64,000 nt of DNA from assembly GCF_039555755.1 (NCBI RefSeq), contig NZ_CP154631.1, positions 1,860,001-1,924,000 of the forward strand, given 5' to 3'. A program made the position numbers and the translations under genes. Positions 8,044 through 16,334 of the stretch are shown in pieces. The DNA comes from Pseudomonas sediminis (GTDB lineage Bacteria > Pseudomonadota > Gammaproteobacteria > Pseudomonadales > Pseudomonadaceae). Each line of letters opens with the position of its first letter. Position 1 is the stretch's first letter. A model generated the notes under the pieces. That model was not told the DNA's origin. It saw nothing but the letters and a program-made list of their open reading frames with translations, and made no database searches.

Positions 8044-8757
8044 ATGAGCCATTCCAACCACGCCCACGACTATCCCAGCTGCTGCCAGCCCGACAACGGC
8101 GCCGCGCTGGGCATCAACGCCACCCTCAACGAGCCGTTGTCTGCCGACGGCACGCCGGAGCTGGGCAAGACCTACACCGTGCCGGCGCGCTGCGGCCGCG
8201 CCGTGCGCCTGAAGGCCGGTGAGGTAATCAAGATCATCAACACCCACGGCACCCAGGTCTGCGACACCTGGCTGTTCAACAGCGAAGACCTCAGCGAATT
8301 CCTATCCATGGAACACGCCCGTGCGCACATCGACCGCGTCATTCCCAAGCCAGGTGACGAGCTGTTCAGCAACCGTCGCCGCACCATCGGCACCTTGCTG
8401 ACCGACACCTCGCCGGGCGTGCACGACACCCTGATCGCCGCCTGCGACCTGCATCGCTACACCAACCTCGGTGTCGAGGGATATCACGACAGCTGCGCCG
8501 ACAACATGCGCCTTGCCTTGCAGGCCATCGGCCTGCGCGCCCGCGAAGTGCCACAGCCGTTCAACCTGTGGATGAATATCCCGGTCAAGGCGGACTACAG
8601 CATCGAGTGGCTGCCGCCGGTTTCCAAGGCCGGTGACTACGTCGAGATCCAGGCAGCCATGGACTGCGTGGTGGTGATGTCCGCCTGCCCGCAGGACATC
8701 GTGCCGATCAACGACCTGAACCCGGTGGAAGTGCACTTCGTGGTCAGCGCCGGCTGA
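8044..8757 (+). CDS. DUF1989 / urea carboxylase-associated family protein
   Basis: This 237-residue protein matches the DUF1989 group found beside urea carboxylase and related nitrogen-release genes. Characteristic stretches are RAVRLKAGEVIKIINTHGTQVCDTW, cut short here by the family glycine turn, then SMEHAR, GYHDSCADN and FNLWMNIPV. Conserved Cys and His residues suggest a metal site. It follows the hydrolase by 27 bp with the Shine-Dalgarno-like AGGAG at 8034-8038, and is the last gene of the transporter operon. Biochemical role is unestablished to my knowledge; some relatives are linked to guanidine or urea use. Confidence 0.8.
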   Translation: MSHSNHAHDYPSCCQPDNGAALGINATLNEPLSADGTPELGKTYTVPARCGRAVRLKAGEVIKIINTHGTQVCDTWLFNSEDLSEFLSMEHARAHIDRVIPKPGDELFSNRRRTIGTLLTDTSPGVHDTLIAACDLHRYTNLGVEGYHDSCADNMRLALQAIGLRAREVPQPFNLWMNIPVKADYSIEWLPPVSKAGDYVEIQAAMDCVVVMSACPQDIVPINDLNPVEVHFVVSAG

Positions 8758-8901
8758 CCTGCTGCCAGGCCTGTACCTCGCTGGCATGGGCCTGGCATAA
8801 CGTACAAAGTCGCGCCAAGGCCGTGCACGGCTTAATTCCGTGAGCGCCTTGCGCGATACTGTGCCGTTCGTGGCTGTACCCGTTGTCATCCATTGATCGA
8901 G

Positions 8902-9516
8902 ATGTACATGCGCAAACCCAGTCCTACCCCTTCGACCAAGGCTCACCACACCGATGGCCTGCCCAGCCTGGGCATGCGCCTGCGCCATGCGCGCAAGGTC
9001 GCCGGGCTGACGCTCAAGCAGGTGGCGGTTGCCGCTGGCTGCTCGGAAAGCCTGATCTCCAAGCTGGAGAACGATGCGGCCTCGCCTTCGCTGGCCATGC
9101 TGCACCGTTTGGCGGGCGCGCTGGGCAGCAACGTGTCGACGCTCACGTCCGAGGAATGGGTCTCCGACGAGCCCGTGCTGCGTGCCGGCGACAGGCCGGT
9201 GAAGCGTTTCGTCAAACGCAACAAGGACGGCGATATCGGCCTGGAGCGCATCACGCATCTGCAGAAGGGTGGGCTGCTGCAGGGCAATATCCATATCGTT
9301 GCGCCCGGCGTGGCCAGTGACGGTCTGATCGAACACCCAGGCGAGGAAATGGGCTACGTGCTGACCGGCAGCATTGAACTGACCATCGGCGAGCAGACCT
9401 ACAGCCTGACGGCTGGCGATGCCTTCCATTTCCCCAGCAACCTGCCTCACGGCTACCGCAACGGTGGCGATAGCGAGGCCCGCATTCTCTGGGTCAATAC
9501 GCCGGTCACCTTCTGA
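8902..9516 (+). CDS. XRE-family regulator with C-terminal cupin domain
   Basis: About 204 residues. An N-terminal helix-turn-helix (LRHARKVAGLTLKQVAVAAG...SESLISKLE) is followed by a cupin_2 sensor barrel (GEEMGYVLTGSIELTIGEQ, GDAFHFPSNLPHGYRN). This architecture is typical of regulators of amino-acid, polyamine or amide catabolic operons, so it is probably the local regulator of 3817-8757, which it follows in the same direction after a 144-bp gap. Start choice is uncertain: ATG at 8902 or 8908, or TTG at 8893. Confidence 0.85.
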   Translation: MYMRKPSPTPSTKAHHTDGLPSLGMRLRHARKVAGLTLKQVAVAAGCSESLISKLENDAASPSLAMLHRLAGALGSNVSTLTSEEWVSDEPVLRAGDRPVKRFVKRNKDGDIGLERITHLQKGGLLQGNIHIVAPGVASDGLIEHPGEEMGYVLTGSIELTIGEQTYSLTAGDAFHFPSNLPHGYRNGGDSEARILWVNTPVTF

Positions 9517-9573
9517 TCGGGGCCGATGCATCCGCTGCCAGGCGGCCATGGTCAGGCCGCAGAAAAATCATTA

Positions 9574-9600
9574 GAGTTTTCCGACTTGTCAGGAAAATTC
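9574..9600. promoter_or_regulatory. inverted repeat immediately upstream of trpI
   Basis: GAGTTTTCC (9574-9582) and GGAAAATTC (9592-9600) are inverted with one mismatch around 9 bp, ending 7 bp before the trpI ATG. It may be an operator or part of the trpI promoter; it does not obviously match the dyad upstream of trpB. Confidence 0.35.
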
Positions 9601-9607
9601 ACTCGAT

Positions 9608-10495
9608 ATGAGCCGAGACCTTCCACCACTCAATGCCCTGCGCGCTTTCGAGGCCGCCGCTCGCCTGCAGAGCGTCAGCCGTGCCGGCGATGAGCTGCAT
9701 GTCACCCACGGCGCGATCAGCCGGCAGATTCGTGCACTGGAGGAACAGCTCGGGGTCAGTTTGTTCGACAAGGACGGGCGCGGCGTAAAACTCACCGATG
9801 CCGGTTTGCGCCTGCGCGATGTCACCTCGGAAAGCTTCGAGCGCTTGCGTGGCGTGTGCGCCGATCTGCGCCGTCAGCAGGAAGAGCGGCCCTTCGTTCT
9901 CGGCTGCCCCGGCAGTCTGCTGGCGCGCTGGTTCATCCCGCGCCTGGATCGCCTGCAGCGCGAGTTGCCGGAGCTCAACCTGCAACTGTCGGCCAGCGAG
10001 GGCGAGCTGGACCCACGCCGCCCGGGTATCGACGCCACGCTGCTGTTCGCCGAGCCGCCCTGGCCGGCTGACATGCAGGTATACGCGCTGGCGCCCGAGC
10101 GCATCGGGCCGGTGCTCAGCCCTCGTTATGCGCGGCATGCCGAGCTTGCCGGGCAGGCACCTGCGGCGCTGCTCGGCGAGCCCTTGCTGCACACCGCTTC
10201 GCGCCCGCAAGCCTGGCCTCAGTGGGCGCATGCGCAAGGGTTGGCAACGGCTGCGCTCAGGCATGGGCAGGGCTTCGAGCACCTCTACTACTTGCTCGAA
10301 GCGGCCGCTGCCGGCCTCGGCGTGGCCATCGCGCCACAGCTGCTGGTGGCCGACGACCTCGCGGCAGGCCGTCTGGTTGCGCCCTGGGGCTTTACCGACA
10401 CCGCGGCGCAACTGGCGCTCTGGTCGCGCCCCGGCGATAGCCGCAGCGAGCGCCTGGCCGACTGGTTGCGGCGCGAATTGCGGAGAGCGGGCTGA
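9608..10495 (+). CDS. trpI: TrpI, LysR-family activator of trpBA
   Basis: The 295-residue protein starts [20 protein letters not shown] and contains [48 protein letters not shown] and [13 protein letters not shown], all close to Pseudomonas TrpI as I remember it. TrpI activates trpBA in response to indoleglycerol phosphate and represses itself. Helix-turn-helix about residues 20-60, effector-binding domain about 90-290. Normally trpI and trpBA share one intergenic region; here 6.1 kb of transporter and catabolic genes separate them. Confidence 0.85.
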   Translation: MSRDLPPLNALRAFEAAARLQSVSRAGDELHVTHGAISRQIRALEEQLGVSLFDKDGRGVKLTDAGLRLRDVTSESFERLRGVCADLRRQQEERPFVLGCPGSLLARWFIPRLDRLQRELPELNLQLSASEGELDPRRPGIDATLLFAEPPWPADMQVYALAPERIGPVLSPRYARHAELAGQAPAALLGEPLLHTASRPQAWPQWAHAQGLATAALRHGQGFEHLYYLLEAAAAGLGVAIAPQLLVADDLAAGRLVAPWGFTDTAAQLALWSRPGDSRSERLADWLRRELRRAG

Positions 10496-10512
10496 GCCAG
10501 CAAATCGATGGT

Positions 10513-10531
10513 GATAAGTATTCGCACTAGC
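10513..10531. promoter_or_regulatory. weak Fur-box-like sequence upstream of the first ECF sigma gene
   Basis: GATAAGTATTCGCACTAGC matches the 19-bp Fur consensus at about 12 positions. It lies 67 bp upstream of the ECF sigma ATG. Iron repression is expected for such sigma genes; the site itself is only a candidate. Confidence 0.35.
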
Positions 10532-10597
10532 ATGTATGCTTGCCGGCCCTTTTCATCGCCCGTCAGTCGGTCGGTTCTCGAGAGATTCGCGATTTAC

Positions 10598-11119
10598 ATG
10601 CGCCGCCGCTTTTCCTCGCCCTTGCTCAAGAGCTTCCAGATCCACTATGAGGATCTGTTGCGCTTTCTTGCCAGGCGCCTGGGCGACTCGCAACGCGCCG
10701 CCGATGTCGCCCAGGACACCTGGCTGCGTCTGGCCCATCAGGATGACGGCGATGCGGTGCGCGATCCGCGCGCCTATGTCTTTCGCGTGGCCGGCAACCT
10801 GGCCATCGACAACCTGCGGCGTGACCAGCGCCTGGCCGAACAACAGGACGACGGCGAGATTCTCGAGCAGCTCAGCGATCCGCTGGCCGAGCCGGAGTCG
10901 CGTCTGCTCGCCCAAGAAGATCTGGCGCGCCTCGACGCGGCGCTGGCCAGCCTGCCGGCCAAGGTCCGCGAAGCCCTGCTGCTCAATCGCCTCGACGGCC
11001 TGACCTACGCGCAGATCGCCACGCGCCTTGGGGTCTCCGAGAGCATGGTCGGCAAGTACCTGATCCAGGCCATGCGCCATTGCCGGCAGTGGCGCAGCGA
11101 AGAGGAGGCCGACGCATGA
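10598..11119 (+). CDS. FecI-like ECF sigma factor (cassette 1)
   Basis: The 173-residue protein has sigma region 2 (HYEDLLRFLARRLGDSQRAADVAQDTWLRL, shown here in part as DVAQDTWLRL) and region 4 (GLTYAQIATRLGVSESMVGK). It would direct RNA polymerase to the receptor gene downstream when the siderophore signal arrives. ATG at 10598 is chosen because the upstream extension to 10508 has no sigma homology. The end overlaps the FecR gene by ATGA, so sigma and anti-sigma factor are coupled. Confidence 0.9.
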   Translation: MRRRFSSPLLKSFQIHYEDLLRFLARRLGDSQRAADVAQDTWLRLAHQDDGDAVRDPRAYVFRVAGNLAIDNLRRDQRLAEQQDDGEILEQLSDPLAEPESRLLAQEDLARLDAALASLPAKVREALLLNRLDGLTYAQIATRLGVSESMVGKYLIQAMRHCRQWRSEEEADA

Positions 11120-12039
11120 GCGAGCTCGACGATCAGGCCAGCGAACTGCTGCTGCGCCTGCATGCCGGTGGCGAGCAGGCCGCTGCGCGCGCCGAATGGC
11201 AGCGCTGGCGTCGACAGAGCCTGGCGCATGCGCGCGCCGCCCGCGACGCCGAGGCGCTGTGGGCCGCGCTGGAACACACCGACACCGCCCGCCGCCATCG
11301 TCAGCGCAACCGCCCCATCCGCCGCTGGCGCCTGCCGGCGATGGCTGCGGCGCTCTGCCTGGGCCTGTTGCTGACGCTACTCGGTCGTCCGCAACTGCTG
11401 GAGAACCTCAGCGCCGACTATTACACCGCAGTCGGGGAACGCCGCCTGATCGAGCTGGAGGACGGCAGCCGGGTTTGGCTCAACAGCGACAGCGCGCTGT
11501 CGGTGCGCTACTCCGCCGACGCCCGGGACCTGGAGTTGCAGCGCGGCCAGGCGCTGTTCGAGGTGGCCAAGGATGCCCAGCGGCCGTTCGTGGTGCAGGC
11601 AGCCGACGGGCAGGTCCGCGCTGTGGGCACGCGGTTTGATGTTGCCCTGCGCGCCGATCGGGTGCAGGTGGAGGTCAGCGAAGGCGTGGTGCAGGTGCGC
11701 AGCGGCGCGGCGCCGGGCGTGAGCGTCGACGCCGGCCAGCGGCTCGACTATCGCCAGCAGCAGGCGCCCGGGCCGTTGCAGGTGCTGGACCTGGATAACG
11801 CCAGTACCTGGCAGCGCGGCAAGCTGATCTTCAATCAGCGTCCGCTCGGCGAAGTGCTGGCCGAACTGGAGCGCTACCTGCCGGGGCGCATCCTCATCGA
11901 GGATGCCGCGCTTCGCGAACAGCGCATCAGCGGCGTGGTCGATCTCGACCAGCCAGAAGCCCTGCTGGCCAATCTGGAGCGCCTGCAGCCGCTGCGCATC
12001 ACCCGCCTGCCCTGGCTGGTGCTGGTGCAGCCGCGCTGA
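11116..12039 (+). CDS. FecR-like anti-sigma factor / sigma regulator (cassette 1)
   Basis: A 307-residue single-span inner-membrane protein. The N-terminal cytoplasmic DUF4880-like part contains WQRWRRQSLAHARAARDAEALW, cut in the usual way by the W-rich motif; a hydrophobic segment lies at about residues 72-90, and the periplasmic FecR domain includes GERRLIELEDGSRVWLNSDS and the C-terminal STN-like FNQRPLGEVLAELERY. It relays occupancy of the outer-membrane receptor to the ECF sigma factor. ATG at 11116 overlaps the sigma stop. Confidence 0.9.
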   Translation: MSELDDQASELLLRLHAGGEQAAARAEWQRWRRQSLAHARAARDAEALWAALEHTDTARRHRQRNRPIRRWRLPAMAAALCLGLLLTLLGRPQLLENLSADYYTAVGERRLIELEDGSRVWLNSDSALSVRYSADARDLELQRGQALFEVAKDAQRPFVVQAADGQVRAVGTRFDVALRADRVQVEVSEGVVQVRSGAAPGVSVDAGQRLDYRQQQAPGPLQVLDLDNASTWQRGKLIFNQRPLGEVLAELERYLPGRILIEDAALREQRISGVVDLDQPEALLANLERLQPLRITRLPWLVLVQPR

Positions 12040-12097
12040 GGTTCGACCGCCGTCTTGAGGGAGGCGTTATTCAGTGGCGAGCCTTTCGAAGCGTGAA

Positions 12098-12120
12098 TCG
12101 CGGCTGAAGCCGCTCCTACA
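12098..12120. repeat. single REP element
   Basis: TCGCGGCTGAAGCCGCTCCT followed by ACA. The same core occurs twice in inverted pairs at 36142-36193 and 43194-43254. Confidence 0.75.
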
Positions 12121-12136
12121 GTTGTCTGGCCAGTCG

Positions 12137-12158
12137 GTAGCCCGGATGCAATCCGGGG
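12137..12158. repeat. GTAGCCCGGATGCAATCCGGGG hairpin repeat
   Basis: CCCGGAT and ATCCGGG form a 7-bp stem with a 3-nt loop. A related copy in the opposite orientation (CCGGATTTCATCCGGGCTAC) lies at 61730-61749. Confidence 0.5.
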
Positions 12159-12293
12159 CCGAGGCTGAGCCATAGCTGGCCCGGCAAAATAATTTTCATC
12201 CGGCACTGCAGGATCGTGTCGGGCGTTTCGTCGTAGAAGGGAACGCGACTTATTCCCAAAAACGAAACTGCCCCACGACACGGATAACCCGCC

Positions 12294-14711
12294 ATGCGCC
12301 ATCCCGTTTCCGCCCTGCACCGCGCCCTCGCCTTCGCGACCCTGATCGGCACTGCCTGGCCGTTGGCCCAGGCCGCCGAGCCGACCCGCTATGACTTGCA
12401 CATCAGCGCCAGCGACCTGGATGGTGCCATGACCCAGTTCGCCGATCAGGCCGGGCTGCACCTGCTGTTCAACTCCAGCGACCTGCAGGGCCTGCCCAAC
12501 CCCGGCCTGCAGGGCAGCTTCACTGCCCGCGAGGCGCTGCAGCGGCTGCTCGAAGGCAGCGGCGTGAGCTGGACCTTCACCGATGAGCACAGCGTGCTGT
12601 TGCAGCGCAACGCCGCGCCTGCCGCCGCACCGAGCGGCGAGGCGCAGAGCAACCGCGAGCGGGTGCGTCTGGACGCTATGCAGATCCAGGTGGCGTCGCG
12701 CACGCAGACGCAGATCAGCGCTATTCCCGGCACCGTCTGGGTAGTCGAGCAGAAGCAGCTGCGCGAGCAGCTCGACACCGGCGTCAGCCTCAAGGAGGCA
12801 CTTGGCAAGCTGGTGCCAGGCCTCGACCTGGGCCCGGAAGGCCGCACCAACTACGGCCAGAATATGCGCGGGCGCGGCGTGCTGGTGATGATCGACGGCG
12901 TCAGCCAGAACAGTTCGCGCGGCCTCTCGCGCCAGTTCGACAGCATCGCCCCGTTCAACGTCGAGCGCGTCGAGGTGCTATCCGGCGCCAGCGCTCTGTA
13001 CGGCGGCGGCGCCACCGGCGGCATCATCAATATCGTCACGCGTAAAGGCGAAGCCGGCCCGGCGCGCTTTCAAAGCAACGCCAGCGTCACCAGCGGCTTC
13101 AACAATAGCGATGACCTGTCCACGCGCCTGGCGCAGGCGGTCAGCGGCGGTAACGAGCGCGTGCAGGGCCGCCTCGGCGTCTCCCTGGAGAAGAACGAAG
13201 CCTTCTACGATGCCGACGGCGAGCAGGTGTTCCTCGACAACACGCAGACCGACCTGCAGTACAACCGCTCCGTGGACGTGCTCGGCAACCTCGCCGTGCG
13301 CCTCGACGACACTCAGCAGCTCGACCTGCTGGCGCAGTACTACGACTCCGGCAACGACGGCAGCACCGGCATCTACTTCCCCAACCTCAACGCCAACGCG
13401 CCCTCGGACCTCGATGATGCCGAGATTCGCAACGGTCTCGACACCGACCTCAAGCCGCGCACCCGCCGCACCCTGATCAACGCCAGCTACCGCAACAGCG
13501 AGCTGCTCGGCCAGGACTTCTACCTGCAGGGCTACTACCGCCGCGAGGACAACAACTTTTACCCCTTCCCCTACTACAATGCCGGCAGTCCGCGGGGTAG
13601 CAACGGCATCTACTTCGCCGGCTCGCAGCAGAACTTCGAGGTCAGCGGCCTCAAGGGGCTGTTCAGCAAGCAGTGGGACGATATCAAGCTGACCTATGGT
13701 CTGGATCTCGATCATGAGCGTTTCAACGCTACGCAGAAGGTCTTCGATGCACAGCGCTCTTCGGACAGCGGCGGCCTGGAACTGGACACCCAGAGCAGCG
13801 CTGCGCGCTACCCCAGCTATGTGGTCGACGGGCTGTCGGCCTACGCCCAGCTGGACTGGCAACTGACCCAGCACCTGAGCCTGTCCGCCGGCGCCCGCCA
13901 GCAGCACATGGATGTCGAGGTCGGAGATTTTCGCGGCGTACCCGGCGGCAGCAACGACTATGAAGTCGGCCTGTACAACTTCGGCGCGCTCTATGACTTC
14001 GCCAACGGTCACCAACTGTGGAGTAACTACAGCGAAGGTTTCGAGCTGGCCGATCCGGCCAAGTACTACGGCCGCGCCGGACTGTCGGTGGCGGACAATC
14101 CGCTGGCCGGCATCAAGAGCCGCCAGGTGGAGGTGGGCTGGCGCTTCAACGATGCCTACTGGCAGGCTCAGGCGGCGTTCTACTACATCTGGTCGGACAA
14201 GGTGATCAATACCGACAGCGCCACCCTGACTATCAATGTCGACGAACAGAAGAGCCGCGACTTCGGTTTCGAGGCCGCGCTGAGCCGCGACTTCGACAGC
14301 GGCTGGCAGGCCGGCACCACCCTGCACCTGGTGCGCTCCGAAGAGGAGGACGACGACGGCGACTGGATCAAACGCGATGCGCGCTACGCTTCGCTGTCCA
14401 AGACCACCGCATTCGTGGGCTGGAGCGACGAGCGGCGCAGCCTGCGCCTGCAGGGCAACCACGCAATGGACCTGAGCGACGACGCCGGACATCGCATCGA
14501 GGGTTACACCACCTTCGACCTCAGCGCGCGTCAGGACACCGACTTCGGTACCTTCAGCGTCGGTATCCAGAACCTGCTGGACAGGCGCTACAGCACCGTC
14601 TGGGGTCAGCGCGCCGCGCTGTTCTATTCGCCAGCGTACGGTCCGGCCTACCTGTACGACTATCAAGGCCGCGGGCGCACCTTCACCCTAGGTTACGAAG
14701 TGGAGTTCTGA
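12294..14711 (+). CDS. TonB-dependent siderophore receptor with signalling domain (cassette 1)
   Basis: An 805-residue outer-membrane receptor: signal peptide about 1-27 (ending AQA), an STN signalling domain about 35-105 (LHISASDLDGAMTQFADQAG), a plug about 140-260 (GRGVLVMIDGVSQ, LSGASALYGGGATGGIINIV), then the beta-barrel ending with RTFTLGYEVEF and a terminal aromatic Phe. The STN domain and upstream sigma/FecR pair define a cell-surface-signalling system. The barrel end resembles IutA/hydroxamate-type receptors, but ligand assignment is tentative. Confidence 0.92.
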   Translation: MRHPVSALHRALAFATLIGTAWPLAQAAEPTRYDLHISASDLDGAMTQFADQAGLHLLFNSSDLQGLPNPGLQGSFTAREALQRLLEGSGVSWTFTDEHSVLLQRNAAPAAAPSGEAQSNRERVRLDAMQIQVASRTQTQISAIPGTVWVVEQKQLREQLDTGVSLKEALGKLVPGLDLGPEGRTNYGQNMRGRGVLVMIDGVSQNSSRGLSRQFDSIAPFNVERVEVLSGASALYGGGATGGIINIVTRKGEAGPARFQSNASVTSGFNNSDDLSTRLAQAVSGGNERVQGRLGVSLEKNEAFYDADGEQVFLDNTQTDLQYNRSVDVLGNLAVRLDDTQQLDLLAQYYDSGNDGSTGIYFPNLNANAPSDLDDAEIRNGLDTDLKPRTRRTLINASYRNSELLGQDFYLQGYYRREDNNFYPFPYYNAGSPRGSNGIYFAGSQQNFEVSGLKGLFSKQWDDIKLTYGLDLDHERFNATQKVFDAQRSSDSGGLELDTQSSAARYPSYVVDGLSAYAQLDWQLTQHLSLSAGARQQHMDVEVGDFRGVPGGSNDYEVGLYNFGALYDFANGHQLWSNYSEGFELADPAKYYGRAGLSVADNPLAGIKSRQVEVGWRFNDAYWQAQAAFYYIWSDKVINTDSATLTINVDEQKSRDFGFEAALSRDFDSGWQAGTTLHLVRSEEEDDDGDWIKRDARYASLSKTTAFVGWSDERRSLRLQGNHAMDLSDDAGHRIEGYTTFDLSARQDTDFGTFSVGIQNLLDRRYSTVWGQRAALFYSPAYGPAYLYDYQGRGRTFTLGYEVEF

Positions 14712-14753
14712 GCCGGACGCTGCGGCGAGGTTGCCAAGCGCCACGGGACGAAT

Positions 14754-14772
14754 GACAATGCGATTCATTGTT
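14754..14772. promoter_or_regulatory. Fur-box-like sequence upstream of the second ECF sigma gene
   Basis: GACAATGCGATTCATTGTT matches the 19-bp Fur consensus at about 13 positions and is dyad-like. It ends 21 bp upstream of the ATG at 14794, a plausible place for iron repression. Confidence 0.5.
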
Positions 14773-14793
14773 ATTTGTTAAGAAATCCTGCGC

Positions 14794-15300
14794 ATGCCCG
14801 CTGACGCTCAGCTGCTGCACTCCCTCTACCGCGATCATCACAGCTGGCTGCAGGGCTGGCTGCGTCGGCGCCTGGGCAACGGCTGCGATGCCGCCGACCT
14901 GGCGCAGGACACCTTCGTGCGCCTGCTGCGCGCCGGCAATGCAGCGAGCATTCGCGAGCCACGTGATTACCTAGCCACCGTGGCGCGGGGGCTGATGGTC
15001 GACTTTCTGCGGCGGCGTTCGCTGGAGCAAGCCTATCTCGAAGCGTTGGCCAATCAGCCGCAGGCCGAACACCCCAGCGCCGAGCATCAGGCGCTGCTCC
15101 TCGAAGCGCTGATGGAGGTCGATCGTCTGCTCGCCGGTCTCGGCCGCAAGGTGCGCGAGGTGTTCATCCTGTCCCAGCTTGACGGCCTCACCTACGCGCA
15201 GATTGCCGCGCGGCTGGGTATTTCCCTGCGCAGCGTGAACAGCTACATGGCCCGCGCTGTGGAGCATTGCTGCCTGCTGCAGGCAGGCTGGCAGCCGTGA
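14794..15300 (+). CDS. FecI-like ECF sigma factor (cassette 2)
   Basis: The 168-residue protein has the FecI-type pattern: LHSLYRDHHSWLQGWLRRRLG, cut here by the usual region 2 motif DLAQDTFVRLL, and region 4 GLTYAQIAARLGISLRSVNS. It should transcribe the second receptor gene. It lies 82 bp after receptor 1 and has its own Fur-like site, so it is probably expressed independently of cassette 1. Its stop overlaps the next gene's GTG start. Confidence 0.92.
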   Translation: MPADAQLLHSLYRDHHSWLQGWLRRRLGNGCDAADLAQDTFVRLLRAGNAASIREPRDYLATVARGLMVDFLRRRSLEQAYLEALANQPQAEHPSAEHQALLLEALMEVDRLLAGLGRKVREVFILSQLDGLTYAQIAARLGISLRSVNSYMARAVEHCCLLQAGWQP

Positions 15301-16238
15301 CCGAGGAGCAGCGCGCGGCGCTCAAGGCCGCCAGCAACTGGTACGCGCGGCTGTGTGCCGGCGACAACGATGCCCATGAGCAGCAGGCCTGGCAGCGCTG
15401 GTACGACGCCGACGAGCTTCATCGTCAGGCCTGGCAACAGATCGAGCAACTGCGTGAACAGCTGGGCCTGCTGCCCGGCCCCATTGCGTCGTCGACCCTG
15501 CGTGGCGTCGACCATGGCCGACGCCGCCTGCTTGGCAGCCTGGCGTTGGTCGGCCTGGCGCTGCCGCTGGGCTGGTTCGCCTGGCACAGCGACACGCGCC
15601 GCTACTGGCTGGCCGACTACCGCAGTGGCGTGGGTGAGCGCCGCCAATGGCAGTTGAGCGATGGCAGCCAACTGATGCTGGGCACGGCCAGCGCCGCGCA
15701 ATGGCATGTCGATGGGCAGCGCCGCCTGTTGCGCCTGGTCAGTGGCGAGGCGCTGATCCAAAGCCTCGACGAAGCCCGCCCCTTGCTGGTGGAAACCCGT
15801 CACGGCGTGGTGCGCAGCGAGGGCGCGCGGTTCTGCGTGCGCAGCGACGAGCAGGGCTGCCGCGTCGCGGTGCTGGAGCAGCGGGTGGAGGTCGCGCCGC
15901 TGCGGCATCTGCAAGCCATGCAGCCGCTGCTTACCGGACAGCAATTGCATTTCGATGCCGAACGACTCGGGGCGCCGCGTGCCAACGATGCCGCCACGAC
16001 GGCCTGGACGCAGGGCAGCCTGATCGCCCTCGATCAGCCGCTGGGTGAGGTGATCGCCGAACTGGCGCGCTATCGCCATGGCGTGCTGCGTATCGACCCG
16101 TCCCTGGCCGGGTTGAAGGTGTCCGGCAGCTTCCCGTTGGCGGATACCGATCGTGCCCTGGCGGCGCTGGAACACAGCTTCCCGCTGCGTGTGGTGCGGC
16201 GCAGCGATTACTGGGTGACGCTGGTGCCAAAGGTTTAA
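15297..16238 (+). CDS. FecR-like anti-sigma factor / sigma regulator (cassette 2)
   Basis: A 313-residue inner-membrane regulator. GTG at 15297 overlaps the sigma stop (GTGA) and gives the expected beginning TEEQRAALKAASNWYARL. The W-rich cytoplasmic region (WQRWYDADELHRQAW), a hydrophobic span at about residues 78-95 (LGSLALVGLALPLGWFAW) and the periplasmic FecR domain (GERRQWQLSDGSQLMLGTAS) are visible, with a C-terminal STN-like segment. It would couple receptor 2 to its sigma factor. Confidence 0.88.
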   Translation: MTEEQRAALKAASNWYARLCAGDNDAHEQQAWQRWYDADELHRQAWQQIEQLREQLGLLPGPIASSTLRGVDHGRRRLLGSLALVGLALPLGWFAWHSDTRRYWLADYRSGVGERRQWQLSDGSQLMLGTASAAQWHVDGQRRLLRLVSGEALIQSLDEARPLLVETRHGVVRSEGARFCVRSDEQGCRVAVLEQRVEVAPLRHLQAMQPLLTGQQLHFDAERLGAPRANDAATTAWTQGSLIALDQPLGEVIAELARYRHGVLRIDPSLAGLKVSGSFPLADTDRALAALEHSFPLRVVRRSDYWVTLVPKV

Positions 16239-16334
16239 TTAGCAAAAATATTCATTGTCGTTTGCACTTTTTTCTCGACTGGATCGGCCCTCCTGACATC
16301 TCGGCTACAGGCCTTTCGTTCTCAGGGGAAATCC

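Larger units (their letters stand above)
12040..12293. other. intergenic region with two repeat types
   Basis: This 254-bp gap between FecR and its receptor holds a single REP unit (12098-12120) and a hairpin CCCGGAT-GCA-ATCCGGG within 12137-12158. No gene is apparent. The receptor promoter, expected to depend on the ECF sigma factor, should lie in the last 100 bp, but I could not identify it convincingly. Confidence 0.6.

Noticed and set aside
12978..14666. Long open frame (562 codons) antisense to receptor 1
   Set aside because: The sense frame encodes a full TonB-dependent receptor; the antisense translation has low complexity and no domain. High GC produces such shadows.
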